From positions 27,377,757 through 27,441,756 of the forward strand of contig NC_049981.1 of NCBI RefSeq assembly GCF_000003815.2: a DNA stretch of 64,000 nucleotides, written 5' to 3'. The notes under the pieces are model-generated. The model did not search any database. It was not told the DNA's origin and saw only the letters and a list, made by a program, of their open reading frames with translations. A program made the position numbers and the translations under genes. Positions 54,638 through 64,000 of the stretch are shown one piece after another. Position 1 is the first letter of the stretch; each line of letters starts with the position of its first letter. Source of the DNA: Branchiostoma floridae. Taxonomy: Eukaryota; Chordata; Leptocardii; Amphioxiformes; Branchiostomatidae.

Positions 54638-55690
54638 TTTTAGTGTTTTGTCTGGGTTGCAGTATTGTCGGCATTTGTTTACACTTGTTTCAATAAGAAG
54701 GATCACCATAGATATAGATACAGATACTTGTAAAGTCTAGATAAAATGGTAACATAACTGTATATGCTTATCAACGTTTTATCGGTTTCTCCCCATGCTC
54801 ACAATCAACGCACACTACAGGCAATGATATTCTTATTTTGGTATTTGTATTACTTATGTATTTCGCCCATATGGTGAAGAATAATCTACTAATAATATCA
54901 TTCACTATTCTTATAAGCTCCGATAAAATCATCGGGACACAAGAAGACGAACTCCTGACGTCGACTGAAGACTTGCATTGTTAGACAGAAACATTACAGA
55001 GTAGACTCAGAATCATCTTTATAACCTTACCATGTATATCATGCCTGGCAAATAGAGACAATCCCACTCATAACGTTGGGTTTCTTTCCTTGGGAAAATA
55101 TGAATGAAGCTTGTCCTCATTATATTCACACGTAGATGCCAAAGATAAAAAGGAGCACTCAATGCCTTAATGCGATTTCAGAAAATGTTTCCAAACAGGC
55201 ATTTCGAAATGCACTGAAACAGAACCACTCATTTTCCCACACTCCAATAGTCAGATTAGCACCACAACGACAGAGATTACTGCACACGTTAATAAGTCAT
55301 TGAATGATATTTCTACGTTCAGCCCATAACGTCTTCCTATCACATCGTAATATACCATATTGGTAGTGTCAATGCCGTTAATTGTATGAATTCATATCAC
55401 TTTATTTCAGCCACATGATAGAAGAAGCAAACGCGAGCTATTAGTGAAAGTACATGGAAGAAGTTTAAAAGAGAAGTTTTTGCTCATATTTCGCCTTTTA
55501 ACCAACTAGAGACAAATTTATTTCTTTTTCGATTCGTCAGAAGATTAGGACAATGTCAGATTATTACGTTGTTACGTTTCAGATAGTATGATTGCAATCT
55601 TTCTTTGCATCGTCTTGCAAAACTAAAAAGAGGGCATATTTCTTTCGATTCTACAACTTACACCTTTGGTGTAGATTATACCAACTAAAT
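54638..55690. other. No gene supported
   Basis: AT-rich with no domain, RNA gene or clear repeat recognised. Confidence 0.45.
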
Positions 55691-55693
55691 CTT

Positions 55694-55790
55694 GCCTGGG
55701 TACCATCCTATTTCTACCGGGGCTCCCTACATTCGCTTTTTAGGGTAGCGAGTGTAAGGAGCCCCGGTAGAAATAAGATGGTACCCAGGC
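55694..55790. mobile_element. 97-bp foldback element with 44-bp arms
   Basis: GCCTGGGTACCATCCTATTT (55694 on) pairs with AAATAAGATGGTACCCAGGC (ending 55790), and the inner parts CTACCGGGGCTCC and GGAGCCCCGGTAG also pair, around a 9-base spacer. Transcribed, it would make a long hairpin. Confidence 0.75.
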
Positions 55791-56990
55791 TAATCTAAGT
55801 CACCATCAACTTGATAAATGTTGTGGTCCTAAGTCTATTTGACAGTAATTACTTTTGTCGTTCCGTTATATCTTTTATAGGGACTTGCAACGATCTTCAG
55901 TCGCAGATTCACAACGCCATTCCCAGCTTGGTCAGCCCAAACCCACGGCGTTTGGCGCTAGTAGTCCAATCCACACTTGTACCATGACCTTAGCTCCCAA
56001 CTGACCGTCCACACACGTCCTTCATACGGCCAAACGACAGTGTGAACACCATGTGTGCCTGTGTCCGTACTGGCTCCAACACGGGTGGACGAGCGGCAAC
56101 AAGAGCAACTTAAACTTCAACAAAACTGCTTCTTCAGTCATTTTTTACCCTTTCAGCTGTGTCTGCAGTAATGCATACATTTAATGTACTACCTTTATTG
56201 TCACTTAACCAGATGTTGGTACTTGGAACGACCGACTGTTTAGTCTGTATTGGGATACTGGTCGACTGAACAAATATTTTAACATTTCCCAAGTATTTAG
56301 ACATAATGCGATTCTTCGTGTATCTTTATTTCAGTCAACAAACAGACATTGACAGTTTACTGATGATACAACCAAAGAGTCACATTTGAATAAAGAATAC
56401 ATGGGAAATGTGTATATATTATGATCGTTCAAGTTCAAGTTGCTCATGTCCGTTTGCGTGTCTTAAGACACCACTATTAGGTGATACAGCGTTGAATGTG
56501 GTCTTGTAGGTCTCTTGGGTTGTCAAACAGTCGCTGACATCTAGTGATGAGACAAAAAGGGAACGTTTGTTAAAGCAAATAAGTGACATATGACGTTAGT
56601 CTATGTTTGGTTAATAGGCATAGCGCCCTTTTCTTTAATCTTAAGTTTCGTGTTTGTATTATTTAAGCATCATTTAGAAATGTCTCAAGGCATGGAAAAA
56701 CAAGGGAATACAAACGAAACGAAACGAAAATACTGCAGCTGCAACCATCCTACTATACTAGTACTCCTCTTCGCCCTAGATGAAAGCAGTGCATGACACA
56801 CATGTATTCCTTTATACATCTATTGTAGTTTCTTATAATTACTAGAATGACTTCTCGTTGTCATGATAAACAGTGACTTGTGGAGAACAAGGGGAAATTA
56901 AACTTCACGGAGGATGAAAAAACTGAACTGAACTGACCGAATGCCTTTAAACAGTGGTGCAGTACAATCAATAGTCGTTAACGCGTTTGA
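55791..56990. other. No gene supported; 3' flank of the TNIP1-like gene
   Basis: About 1.2 kb. A short plus-strand frame at 56590-56796 has a hydrophobic start, but nothing supports it. TTTATT motifs near 56325 could be minus-strand poly(A) signals of the TNIP1-like gene. Confidence 0.4.
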
Positions 56991-56993
56991 TAT

Positions 56994-59102
56994 TTACCTG
57001 GGACAGTCTCCCACGACGTATTGGTTGCCCAGCCCGTCCGCACAGTCATGCTCCACGTCAGTAGGGAGAGTTCTCGGGATGACCTGAGAGGCGAACCGCC
57101 CGTGTTGGTAACCTGTCCCGCGGGGTGTCAGGCGACCACGCTGTAACACATGATCCGTGAACAGTTTCATCAGGTTGGTACATCACTGAATAATGAGACT
57201 CTTTTTACACAACCAGTGCTTTATTCTCACCGACGTTTCGGTGACCGTCTGTCACCTTCTTCAGGGCAATTCTGACTGGTTTACATTGTACTGCAGGACA
57301 GATGTCGCTGCTCACAGCAGCATAAAGCTGTTTGTATATACATATGTAAATACTTTCGTTTTGTGACCGCATCTGAACTGTGAGCAGCGACATCTGTCCT
57401 GCAGTACAATGTAAACCAGTCAGAATTGCCCAGAAGAAGGTGACAGACGGTCACCGAAACGTCGGTGAGAATAAAGCACTGGTTGTGTAAAAAGAGTCTC
57501 CTTATTCTGTAACGCATGATGATGATAAAAGTCTTTTCTAATTTCTCATTCATCTGTACCAGGTACTTATCCCATGAAAAAGGATAGCGCGTAAGATATT
57601 GTAAAGTCAGTAGCAGTAAATCACAAATCAGTCATTTTATGACAACCGTTATTACAATGATAGTAATATCAAAACATGCATGGGATATTAATTCTCCTCA
57701 GAGATTTCTGGGTTTTTTTTTCTTTTTTTTTTTTTGTTAGTTAAGTGATTGTATGGTACCTGTGGATATCGGCTGAGTTCCCTTTGCTGGATCTCGGCAG
57801 CGGTAGGACGGTAGTATTGCTGGTAGTGAGGAGGCTGTTCTCGGTACGGTGGTGGAGGCGGGTAGAACTGGACTGGCGGCGGCTGGATGTACTCCTCCTG
57901 CCGCGGACCGGCATTGTAAGGTGCGGGGTCTTCAGCACCCTGGGGGGTAAACGTCAGATATTTTACATAGACTTAATTTGATTACTAGTATTAGAAATGA
58001 CAGTTAAGGACGCAGTTCATTGTACACGTATAATGAATTTCATTTACTGTTTTCATATACAATATATTGAAAGTCTGAAGGTCGTAGTTTTCTAGTAAGC
58101 ACCAGAACCATTGATAATGTGATATAAGCATATGAATACATGCAATGTTGATGCTAGATCTACACTATCCGCGTATCATTGAAATTTTTTTCTTTGCTGG
58201 AGTAATAACTTTACTTCTTTCTCTCACTCACTCACTAACTCACTGTCACTCATGCAATAACTCACTCACTCACTCACTCACTCACTCACTCACCCTCTTA
58301 AATACCATAGTGACGACAACTTTTTGGTCTGACTAGTACTAAACACACACCATTGGTCTCCGTCTCAGTTCACGTTGAAGTCGCTCTTTCTGTCGGCGTT
58401 CGCGATTGAAGTCTTCCTCGTACACCCGAAGCTGTATGTATAAATAAGACATTAGGCAATTTTGTTGTTGACAGGAATACATTGAAAAGATTATCAATCA
58501 TCATCATCATCGGTCACATATGCTCTGTAATGTGTCTTCTGACAGTATTTATACCCCGATATGAAGTATATCAGCTGGATGTAATGTTACATTTCCGATT
58601 AGATAGTATTGATACGGCGTAGTAAGATTCTAATCTCACCTGTTGAGACAGATAGTCCACCTGTAGCCTCAATGCCACCATCTCGTCCCTCAGAGCCTCC
58701 TTCTCCCCCTGGATCCTCTCCCGGTCGCCCCTCTCCGTCTCGAAGTCCTCGCGGTAGGTCGCCACCTGTGCCCGAAGGACCTCGATCTCTGTCCGCGTGT
58801 CCAACGAGCCGCTGGGTTGTGTGTTGTGTGAAGGGGGCTGGCTTTGGCGTGGGGCCGACTGTTGGCGCTCTGCTGCTTGGTATGGAGGAGTTCTTATCGC
58901 CATACTGGGCGCCTCACCAAGTGCCTGTTGAAAGCAAAGACATGGAGTGATGTCGATAACCTTATTGAGAGGAGGGGGGGGGGCAGAGAGTGAGAGAGAC
59001 AGAGACAGAGAGAGACAGAGACAGATAGAGAGAGACAGATAGAGAGAGACAGATAGAGACAGGGAGACAGAGACGAGGGACAGAGACAGAGACACAGATA
59101 GA

Positions 59103-59144
<42 letters not shown>

Positions 59145-62100
59145 GAGAGATGACAGTACCTGTTGCTGTTTGTACGTACCCCATTCAGTCTCCTGATCTC
59201 TGCCTCCAGGTTGCCCCGCTGCCGCATCATGTCTGTGATCTGGTTCTCTAGGAGAGTCACCCGGGCGGACAGGGTGTCCCCGCGCTGCTTCTCCTGCTGG
59301 TAGTCCTGTACTGCCCTCTCTCGCGCCTCCTGGAATTACAAACGATTACGGTAATACAGTGTAGCTTCTTCAGGTTGGTATATGAATTGATGTTATTATT
59401 TTTTTTTTTTTAAAGTAACCAAAATATATTTGCCCTCCGGCAGGTAGGTAGTAGGCCCGGTGCCTTTCTCATGGCCATAAATGATGACTTGACCTACCTC
59501 TATAATGCGGTCCCAAACGTGACGGAGGGGCTAGCCGACGGACTACCCAGACGCCGACTGGTAATTATAAACTCCTTTTGATTGGGTGATCGATTAACAA
59601 ACAACGTGGTTTTATTACTAGTGTAAGCTTGCGTGGTTTCCTGGCATCTCCTAGCATTTACACCCCCTCCCGATTTTTCATTCATACTTTGCAGAACTGT
59701 GCAGCATTACCTGTTCAGCATCTATCCTTTTCTTAGCCGACAGAAGCATCTTGTCAATGTCTCTTTGCCTCTTGTCTTCCTGGCCGCGGTACTCTGCGAT
59801 CTGTCTGTGAGCTTCCTCCAGTTTTTCCTCCAAACTCCCCTTCATGGACCGATACTGCACGTCCCATTGTTTGTTCACATCGATGATCTGAAGTGTAAAT
59901 AAAGGGTGTAAAATGTGTAATTTTACAGTGATGTAGGTTTATTTCCCACCGTTATACAAGTATCACAATCAATTTCATAATTTACCAAACGATTCTTTTC
60001 CGACTTTAGAAGACTTCACTCTTTAATATACATTTTTCGATATTTGCCAATTTTGCGATTTGTACGATTTACTACTCTCCAAGCAGAGGTTGAGTCGCGT
60101 AGATATAGTAGTAGTCGGAAAAATTACGTAAGAGGAGCGCCGGTGCAATTTTTCCGACTACTACTATATCTACGCGACTCTGCTTGTAGAGTACAATTTA
60201 CAGAATGGTCGCCATATGTTTTGAAACGTACGAAATTTGATGCACGCGCGGAAGTTATCCATAAAATACAGTCTGTAGAGGGCCTTAGGTGCAGGAAAAT
60301 TTGTATATCTTTTGTCGTATCTATTTTGTTACATGATTACTAAGCTTACCTCTTTCTTCTGCCTCTGTAGTTCCTCAACTTTCGTCTGCAAGTTGTCGAT
60401 TTCCTTGTCAAAAGAATGCTGCTTATCGTCATTCTGTATGAAGGAAAGTGAACATTCAAGAGGCTATGGAAACTCTTCAATTCTGCAAACTCTTTTATTC
60501 CCTTATAAGCTTATAACTATTATATGGTAAACGTGAACTAAGAATTGATTAATTGTATCTATCAAACGTCTGTTATATACATGGCTTTAATGTAGTAACT
60601 CTGTATCTCCAATGCATACTTTTTTCTGTATCTCCAATACACTCATTTGAATAGATTACTATCGGCCATTTCCCTAACATTGGGTCCTCTATCAAGTCAA
60701 CATTATAGACTCACTTGTTTGACGACTGGTTGTGTTATTTCGTCTCCCTGGTCCTCCCGAGCCTTTAGCTCGGCCTGCAGGTCATCTACCTGGTTTCTGT
60801 TGGAAAAGGGTGGGCGGACCAGTAAGTTACAACAAACTACGCTATGTACGTGTACATATAGTTGATCAGAAAGTTGTAAAAATGCGTATAATATAAGAAC
60901 TTTTTTCAAACAGTTAATTCGTGACCAAACAATAAGACATGGAAAAAATTTTATGGTTACATGAATAGGACTGAAACAACATGCATTTCTCCAGAGTCAA
61001 AAACACCATGCCTGAGACAAGCGCGACACAGTGAGAATGAGATGTAATTGACCAAATATAATCAGGGGTTACGAACATTCCTCACGCTTTATTTGAACAT
61101 TAACCTTGTCGTCTGTGGTTTTGAGTATATAATGTTTTGACTTACAACAAAGCAACTAAAGATACTACTCCCATTGGAGGCCAGACCTTCTCGAAAAACG
61201 CCAAGAACGTACAGAACAACCCAGTATAATTATTGCAAGAGAAAAGCTATTCTGAGATTTCTTAATGTGAACCCTTTTTTGTCTAATAGTTTCCTCGTAA
61301 CAAAACAATTGGCTGAGCACAATTGAAATAGTATTACGATGTCACAACAATACGCCCAGTATAAGAATTTGTGTGTTTCACACATTCTTCTTCGCGCAGG
61401 AAGACCTGGTTACACGGATAGCTTGAACGTGATCTCTTCCATATAATGGTACAATCACATTCGTCCGAGACCGTCGCACGATTTTCATGTAGAAGTTTCC
61501 AGCAGGCTGCTGTGACAGAACCGGCGACAAGGATAGGTCTAAAAACAATATCGAAACAAGACAGCTAAATGTTGTCCGACACATGCATGACTATGCCAAT
61601 TATGCCTTCAGCTTGAGATCGTGCGACCATCGAACGCCGAATTTGACCGGGCCCTACGCCAGAAAAATCTTACTCTGGGCACGCACGGATTGCTGAGAAT
61701 CAATCGACTAATTGAATTAGGGAAGCGGGAGTTATTGACCTGAGAATATTCTATATCCCTACTCTATATTTCTTTAGCCTTATGATCTTGCTGGGTAACC
61801 TTACAACCTATTCGTTTTGAATATGCTGAGTTTTGAAGCAAAGCAAAGTACGTTAACATATTACCGTAATCCCATCGGTGCCTTGCTTGAATTCGACCTT
61901 CTTGAAAGCTGCCCAAATCATACTGAGACTACTGACCAACCCAGTATAATTATGGCAATCGAAGAGATATTAATAGCTTTTTTAATATGAACCAGACACG
62001 TTTTTACTCTTAAAACGTTTCCTCGTTGCGGAATAATTAGCAGAACACAATGGACGTAAGGTTATATAAGTCATATCCAACAATAGGAGACTGCACTGGT

Positions 62101-63823
62101 AGACACCGTAACCGCAGGGGGATGACTCAAACCGCAATCAATCGGTTATTCAACTCTGACACTACCAATTAGCCGCTTTTGACGTTCTAGACGATTCGAT
62201 GTAACAGAAAACGGATCGTTTTTTCCATGCATGGAATTCTAGTAGACAGTTAAACGCTCAGCGTAATGCTTTAGTAGTAAAGGCCGCAAATATGACCAGT
62301 GGTCGAGTGGTACGGCTGTCATAGCTCCCAGACGACCTTGGAGCTTAGCAAGGGTAAGGGTCATTGTACTTGAGTGACCGTGTGGGCGTACACATCGCCT
62401 GTTTCTTTTTAATCTGTAGATAGGCACGTTTAGAATGTGAGCCAAATTTTCATCCGAGTAATGGTCTTAAGGGGAAGTGTGAAGTTGCTTGTTCTGTAAT
62501 GCATGTAGTATTAGTGAACGAGTTACTTTTCTCCGCAGAACACACAACAAGCGAAAGGGGGGAGGGTAAAAACAACCAGAACTCATTATCTCTATGAAAA
62601 ATGGAGATCTAAATTTAGTTTTGAGTGTGTCTGTCTGTTAGTCTGTCCGCCAGCCTGTTTATGTTTCCGGATTATTGTAGTCAGCACAACTCAAGATGGA
62701 TCAAGTCTGGATGGATCACGATGAGATTTGGTATGTGGGTAGGTGTTGGGAAGACGAAGCTCAAGTTTGCCCCCAGGTTTTCCTGGAGATTCTTTAAAAG
62801 TACATCATATCAGCCAATTGTATGATATCGTCAGTTCCTTGATTAAGTAAGAGGGGATCAATATACAGATTTCTGTGTTGTTTTCTGACCCTGCAGACTT
62901 ACTGTAAGGTACGTATGATGTCGTTCTTCTCCTGTAGTCCGTCTGCAAGTTTCTTCTTCAGATCTTCGTTTTCTGTCGTCAGATCTCTAACCAGAACCTG
63001 TGGTAGTGATAAAAACCGATTAGCTAGCAACTCATCATACCATGCCTGCCCTGTGTGTTGTGTCTTTGTTGTATTGCATTGTATGGCCCAAGAGACGTCC
63101 CTGAACTTAGTGTGTCATCATTACCTTTAAATAAGAAGGTTATGTTTTCGTATCTTTTTGAACAGCATAACTCGAGAAATCATGGATGGATCTTTATGTT
63201 ATTTTGTCCAAATTCTTTTAGCGTTTTCAAGTGGAAACTTACGTGAAAATATAAGATAGAGTTTATTCTTCATAAAAAAGGGCGTTTTATGCACAAACAC
63301 TCTCCTGTCGTGTTTTAGAGTTTTCGTTTACTTGATTTAAATAGGGACAGACCATAAAGGCAATGTGGCACTGCACTAAAATAACAGTGCCACATACAAA
63401 GTACAGACAGAAGTTAAAGTAGTATTTTAGCCAGGTACTCATTTTAACACCTGGATGAAATGAGGAAGGTCGTGCCTTTCCCAAAATGCAAGGGAACAAC
63501 GTCGGGGACAGGGCGAGTATCGAACCCGGGACCTCTAGGTTCCGCACCCACCACTGTGACAGCAGGGTGTTTGTACACCGATAATGAATGTGACATACAG
63601 TTTCAATGTAACGTGTGATTTCCACAATACATGTACATACCGATTGAATGTTGTACTTTTTCTCCATTTGCAGAACCCTGGAGCCGAAGCGTGCCATTTC
63701 GGCGGCCATCTCAGTGGACTTCCTCGGGCCGCCATCATCGTGCAGTGCGGCCTCCAGTCGCTGGGCGTGATCGGACAGGGGCTCGCCTGACACCGGCATA
63801 TCGCTCCACTCTGTCAGCAAGGG
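56994..63823 (-). CDS. TNIP1: TNIP1/ABIN-1-like ubiquitin-binding adaptor (5' end off right edge)
   Basis: Ten exons join in phase: 63823-63641, 62997-62903, 60796-60715, 60433-60350, 59887-59711, 59329-59180, 58924-58640, 58431-58351, 57939-57760, 57140-56994, for about 487 residues. Most of the protein is coiled coil. The segment VNKQWDVQYRSMKG matches the V-N-K-Q-W-D-x-x-F-R-S-M-K block of vertebrate TNIP1. Exon 58924-58640 holds a Pro/Gln linker and a UBAN motif (YREDFETERGDRERIQGEKE), which binds linear or K63 ubiquitin. The next exon has a second motif of the same type (VYEEDFNRERRQKERLQ). A Pro/Tyr-rich exon (QPPPVQFYPPPPPYREQPP) follows, as in TNIP1. The frame closes at TAA (56994), though CAG/GTAAAT there could also be a donor. 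TNIP1 restrains NF-kB with A20; that role is inferred. Confidence 0.9.
57189..57506. mobile_element. 318-bp foldback element with about 125-bp arms in the last TNIP1-like intron
   Basis: The outer ends AATAATGAGACTCTTTTTAC and GTAAAAAGAGTCTCCTTATT pair, and pairing runs inward through CATTGTACTGCAGGACAGAT / ATCTGTCCTGCAGTACAATG to a short centre. Each arm holds the phrase GTCACCGAAACGTCGGTGAG (minus strand at left, plus strand at right). No coding. Confidence 0.85.
57233..57264 (-). ncRNA. Hammerhead-ribozyme-like core in the foldback arm
   Basis: The minus strand reads CTGAAGA, a 6-bp stem GGTGAC/GTCACC with a small loop, then GAAAC. This is the C-U-G-A-N-G-A / stem II / G-A-A-A arrangement of a hammerhead core. 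The opposite arm has CAGAAGA, which breaks the core. I could not find convincing stems I and III, so activity is doubtful. Confidence 0.25.
58230..58292. repeat. (CTCA)n microsatellite
   Basis: CTCACTCA repeats with two interruptions, in an intron of the TNIP1-like gene. Confidence 0.9.
58972..59152. repeat. GAGA/CAGA purine-rich microsatellite
   Basis: About 180 bp of GAGAGACAGAGA with a G-run at the start. It lies between two TNIP1-like coding exons; Ser/Leu-rich frames across it are artefacts. Confidence 0.9.
60073..60193. mobile_element. 121-bp foldback element in a TNIP1-like intron
   Basis: GAGTCGCGTAGATATAGTAG continuing TAGTCGGAAAAATT (60092-60125) pairs perfectly with 60147-60180, a 34-bp exact stem. 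The outer ends TACTCTCCAAGCAGAG and CTCTGCTTGTAGAGTA extend it. The outer end is shared with the element at 32893. Confidence 0.8.
61195..62095. repeat. Diverged direct repeat within a TNIP1-like intron
   Basis: CAACCCAGTATAATTAT occurs at about 61218 and 61936. Similarity continues through TTAATRTGAACC, GTTTCCTCGT and GCWGAACACAAT-like phrases for about 170 bp. Origin unknown. Confidence 0.55.
61378..61584 (-). CDS. Possible small secreted peptide gene in a TNIP1-like intron
   Basis: A 68-codon ATG-started frame reads MCRTTFSCLVSILFLDLSLS, then PVLSQQPAGNFY, then a basic part MKIVRRSRTNVIVPLYG and RSSCAKKNV before TGA. The N-terminus has the shape of a signal peptide with a cut near LSQ, which would leave an N-terminal Gln. 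The ATG context is weak and I recognise no family, so it may be chance or one exon of a nested gene. Confidence 0.25.
   Translation of the reverse strand: MCRTTFSCLVSILFLDLSLSPVLSQQPAGNFYMKIVRRSRTNVIVPLYGRDHVQAIRVTRSSCAKKNV
63425..63560 (-). mobile_element. tRNA-derived SINE fragment
   Basis: The minus strand carries an A-box-like AGTGGTGGGTGCGGAA and a B box in CCCGGGTTCGATACTCG, then TGGGAAAGGCACGACCTTCC. The last segment parallels AAAGGCACTTTACACGACTT in the intact SINE at 9.8 kb. No target-site duplication was found. Confidence 0.6.
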
Positions 63824-64000
63824 CTAGGGGAACGAGAAATACGCGTAATTATAAGGCCATCTTAATTTCATTACATGGATGACATCCGTGCGAACATCAA
63901 TTCTTTGCCGTTTCCAAAAAAAGTTCGACCATACTCTAAATCGTGCAAAGCAGCTGTAAAATATGAGAAAACATGTCATAGATTGTTGCAAATATATCGT

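Noticed and set aside
58571-59260. 229-codon continuous minus frame
   Set aside because: Only its two ends are real TNIP1-like exons (59329-59180 and 58924-58640); the Ser/Leu-rich middle is the GAGA repeat in an intron between good splice sites.
62295-62350. A-box-like AGTGGTCGAGTGGTACGG resembling a tRNA start
   Set aside because: No B box or clover-leaf follows at the proper distance; too weak to call a tRNA or SINE.

Overview
The window is animal nuclear DNA. It has intron-rich genes with GT/AG splice sites, metazoan extracellular domains, microsatellites, many short inverted-repeat transposons, tRNA-derived SINEs and one 100-N assembly gap. The gene set (a large exon-shuffled Sushi/EGF/TSP1/ShK/Ig gene, a true ten-cysteine prokineticin, a TNIP1/ABIN-1 homologue and paired intronless PGAP4-like genes) points to an invertebrate chordate, most likely amphioxus (Branchiostoma). 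That assignment is inference from gene content.

Region 1 (1-15.7 kb, minus strand) is one giant secreted mosaic gene that runs off the left edge. In 5' to 3' order it has a signal-peptide exon, 2 Sushi, 7 EGF, 1 Sushi, 1 EGF, 9 TSP1, 4 ShK (each with a Ser/Thr-rich linker), 1 Ig and 1 ShK domain. Nearly every domain is its own class 1-1 exon. The TSP1 exons lie in a strikingly homogeneous 503-bp tandem array. Dead copies are visible: an EGF exon split by a MITE and carrying a stop, two eroded EGF exons, and one array unit whose TSP1 exon is deleted.

Region 2 (15.7-35 kb) has no gene I can support. It holds TIR and foldback elements, reverse-transcriptase relics, a 1.1-kb dispersed repeat family, hairpins and microsatellites.

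Region 3 (35-53.5 kb) has two tandem intronless PGAP4/TMEM246-like Golgi glycosyltransferase genes (+), a two-exon prokineticin gene (-), a single-exon basic disordered protein (+), a leucine-rich-repeat plus death-domain protein (-) in three exons, and a small GC3-rich ORF (-).

Region 4 (57-64 kb, minus strand) is a TNIP1/ABIN-1-like gene with nine internal and 3' exons. It has the N-K-Q-W-D segment and a UBAN ubiquitin-binding motif, followed by a second UBAN-like motif. Its introns carry foldback elements. The LRR-death-domain gene and the TNIP1 homologue are both of innate-immunity/NF-kB type, but nothing shows that they act together. Start codons were chosen as ATG; several open frames extend further upstream only through non-ATG codons.
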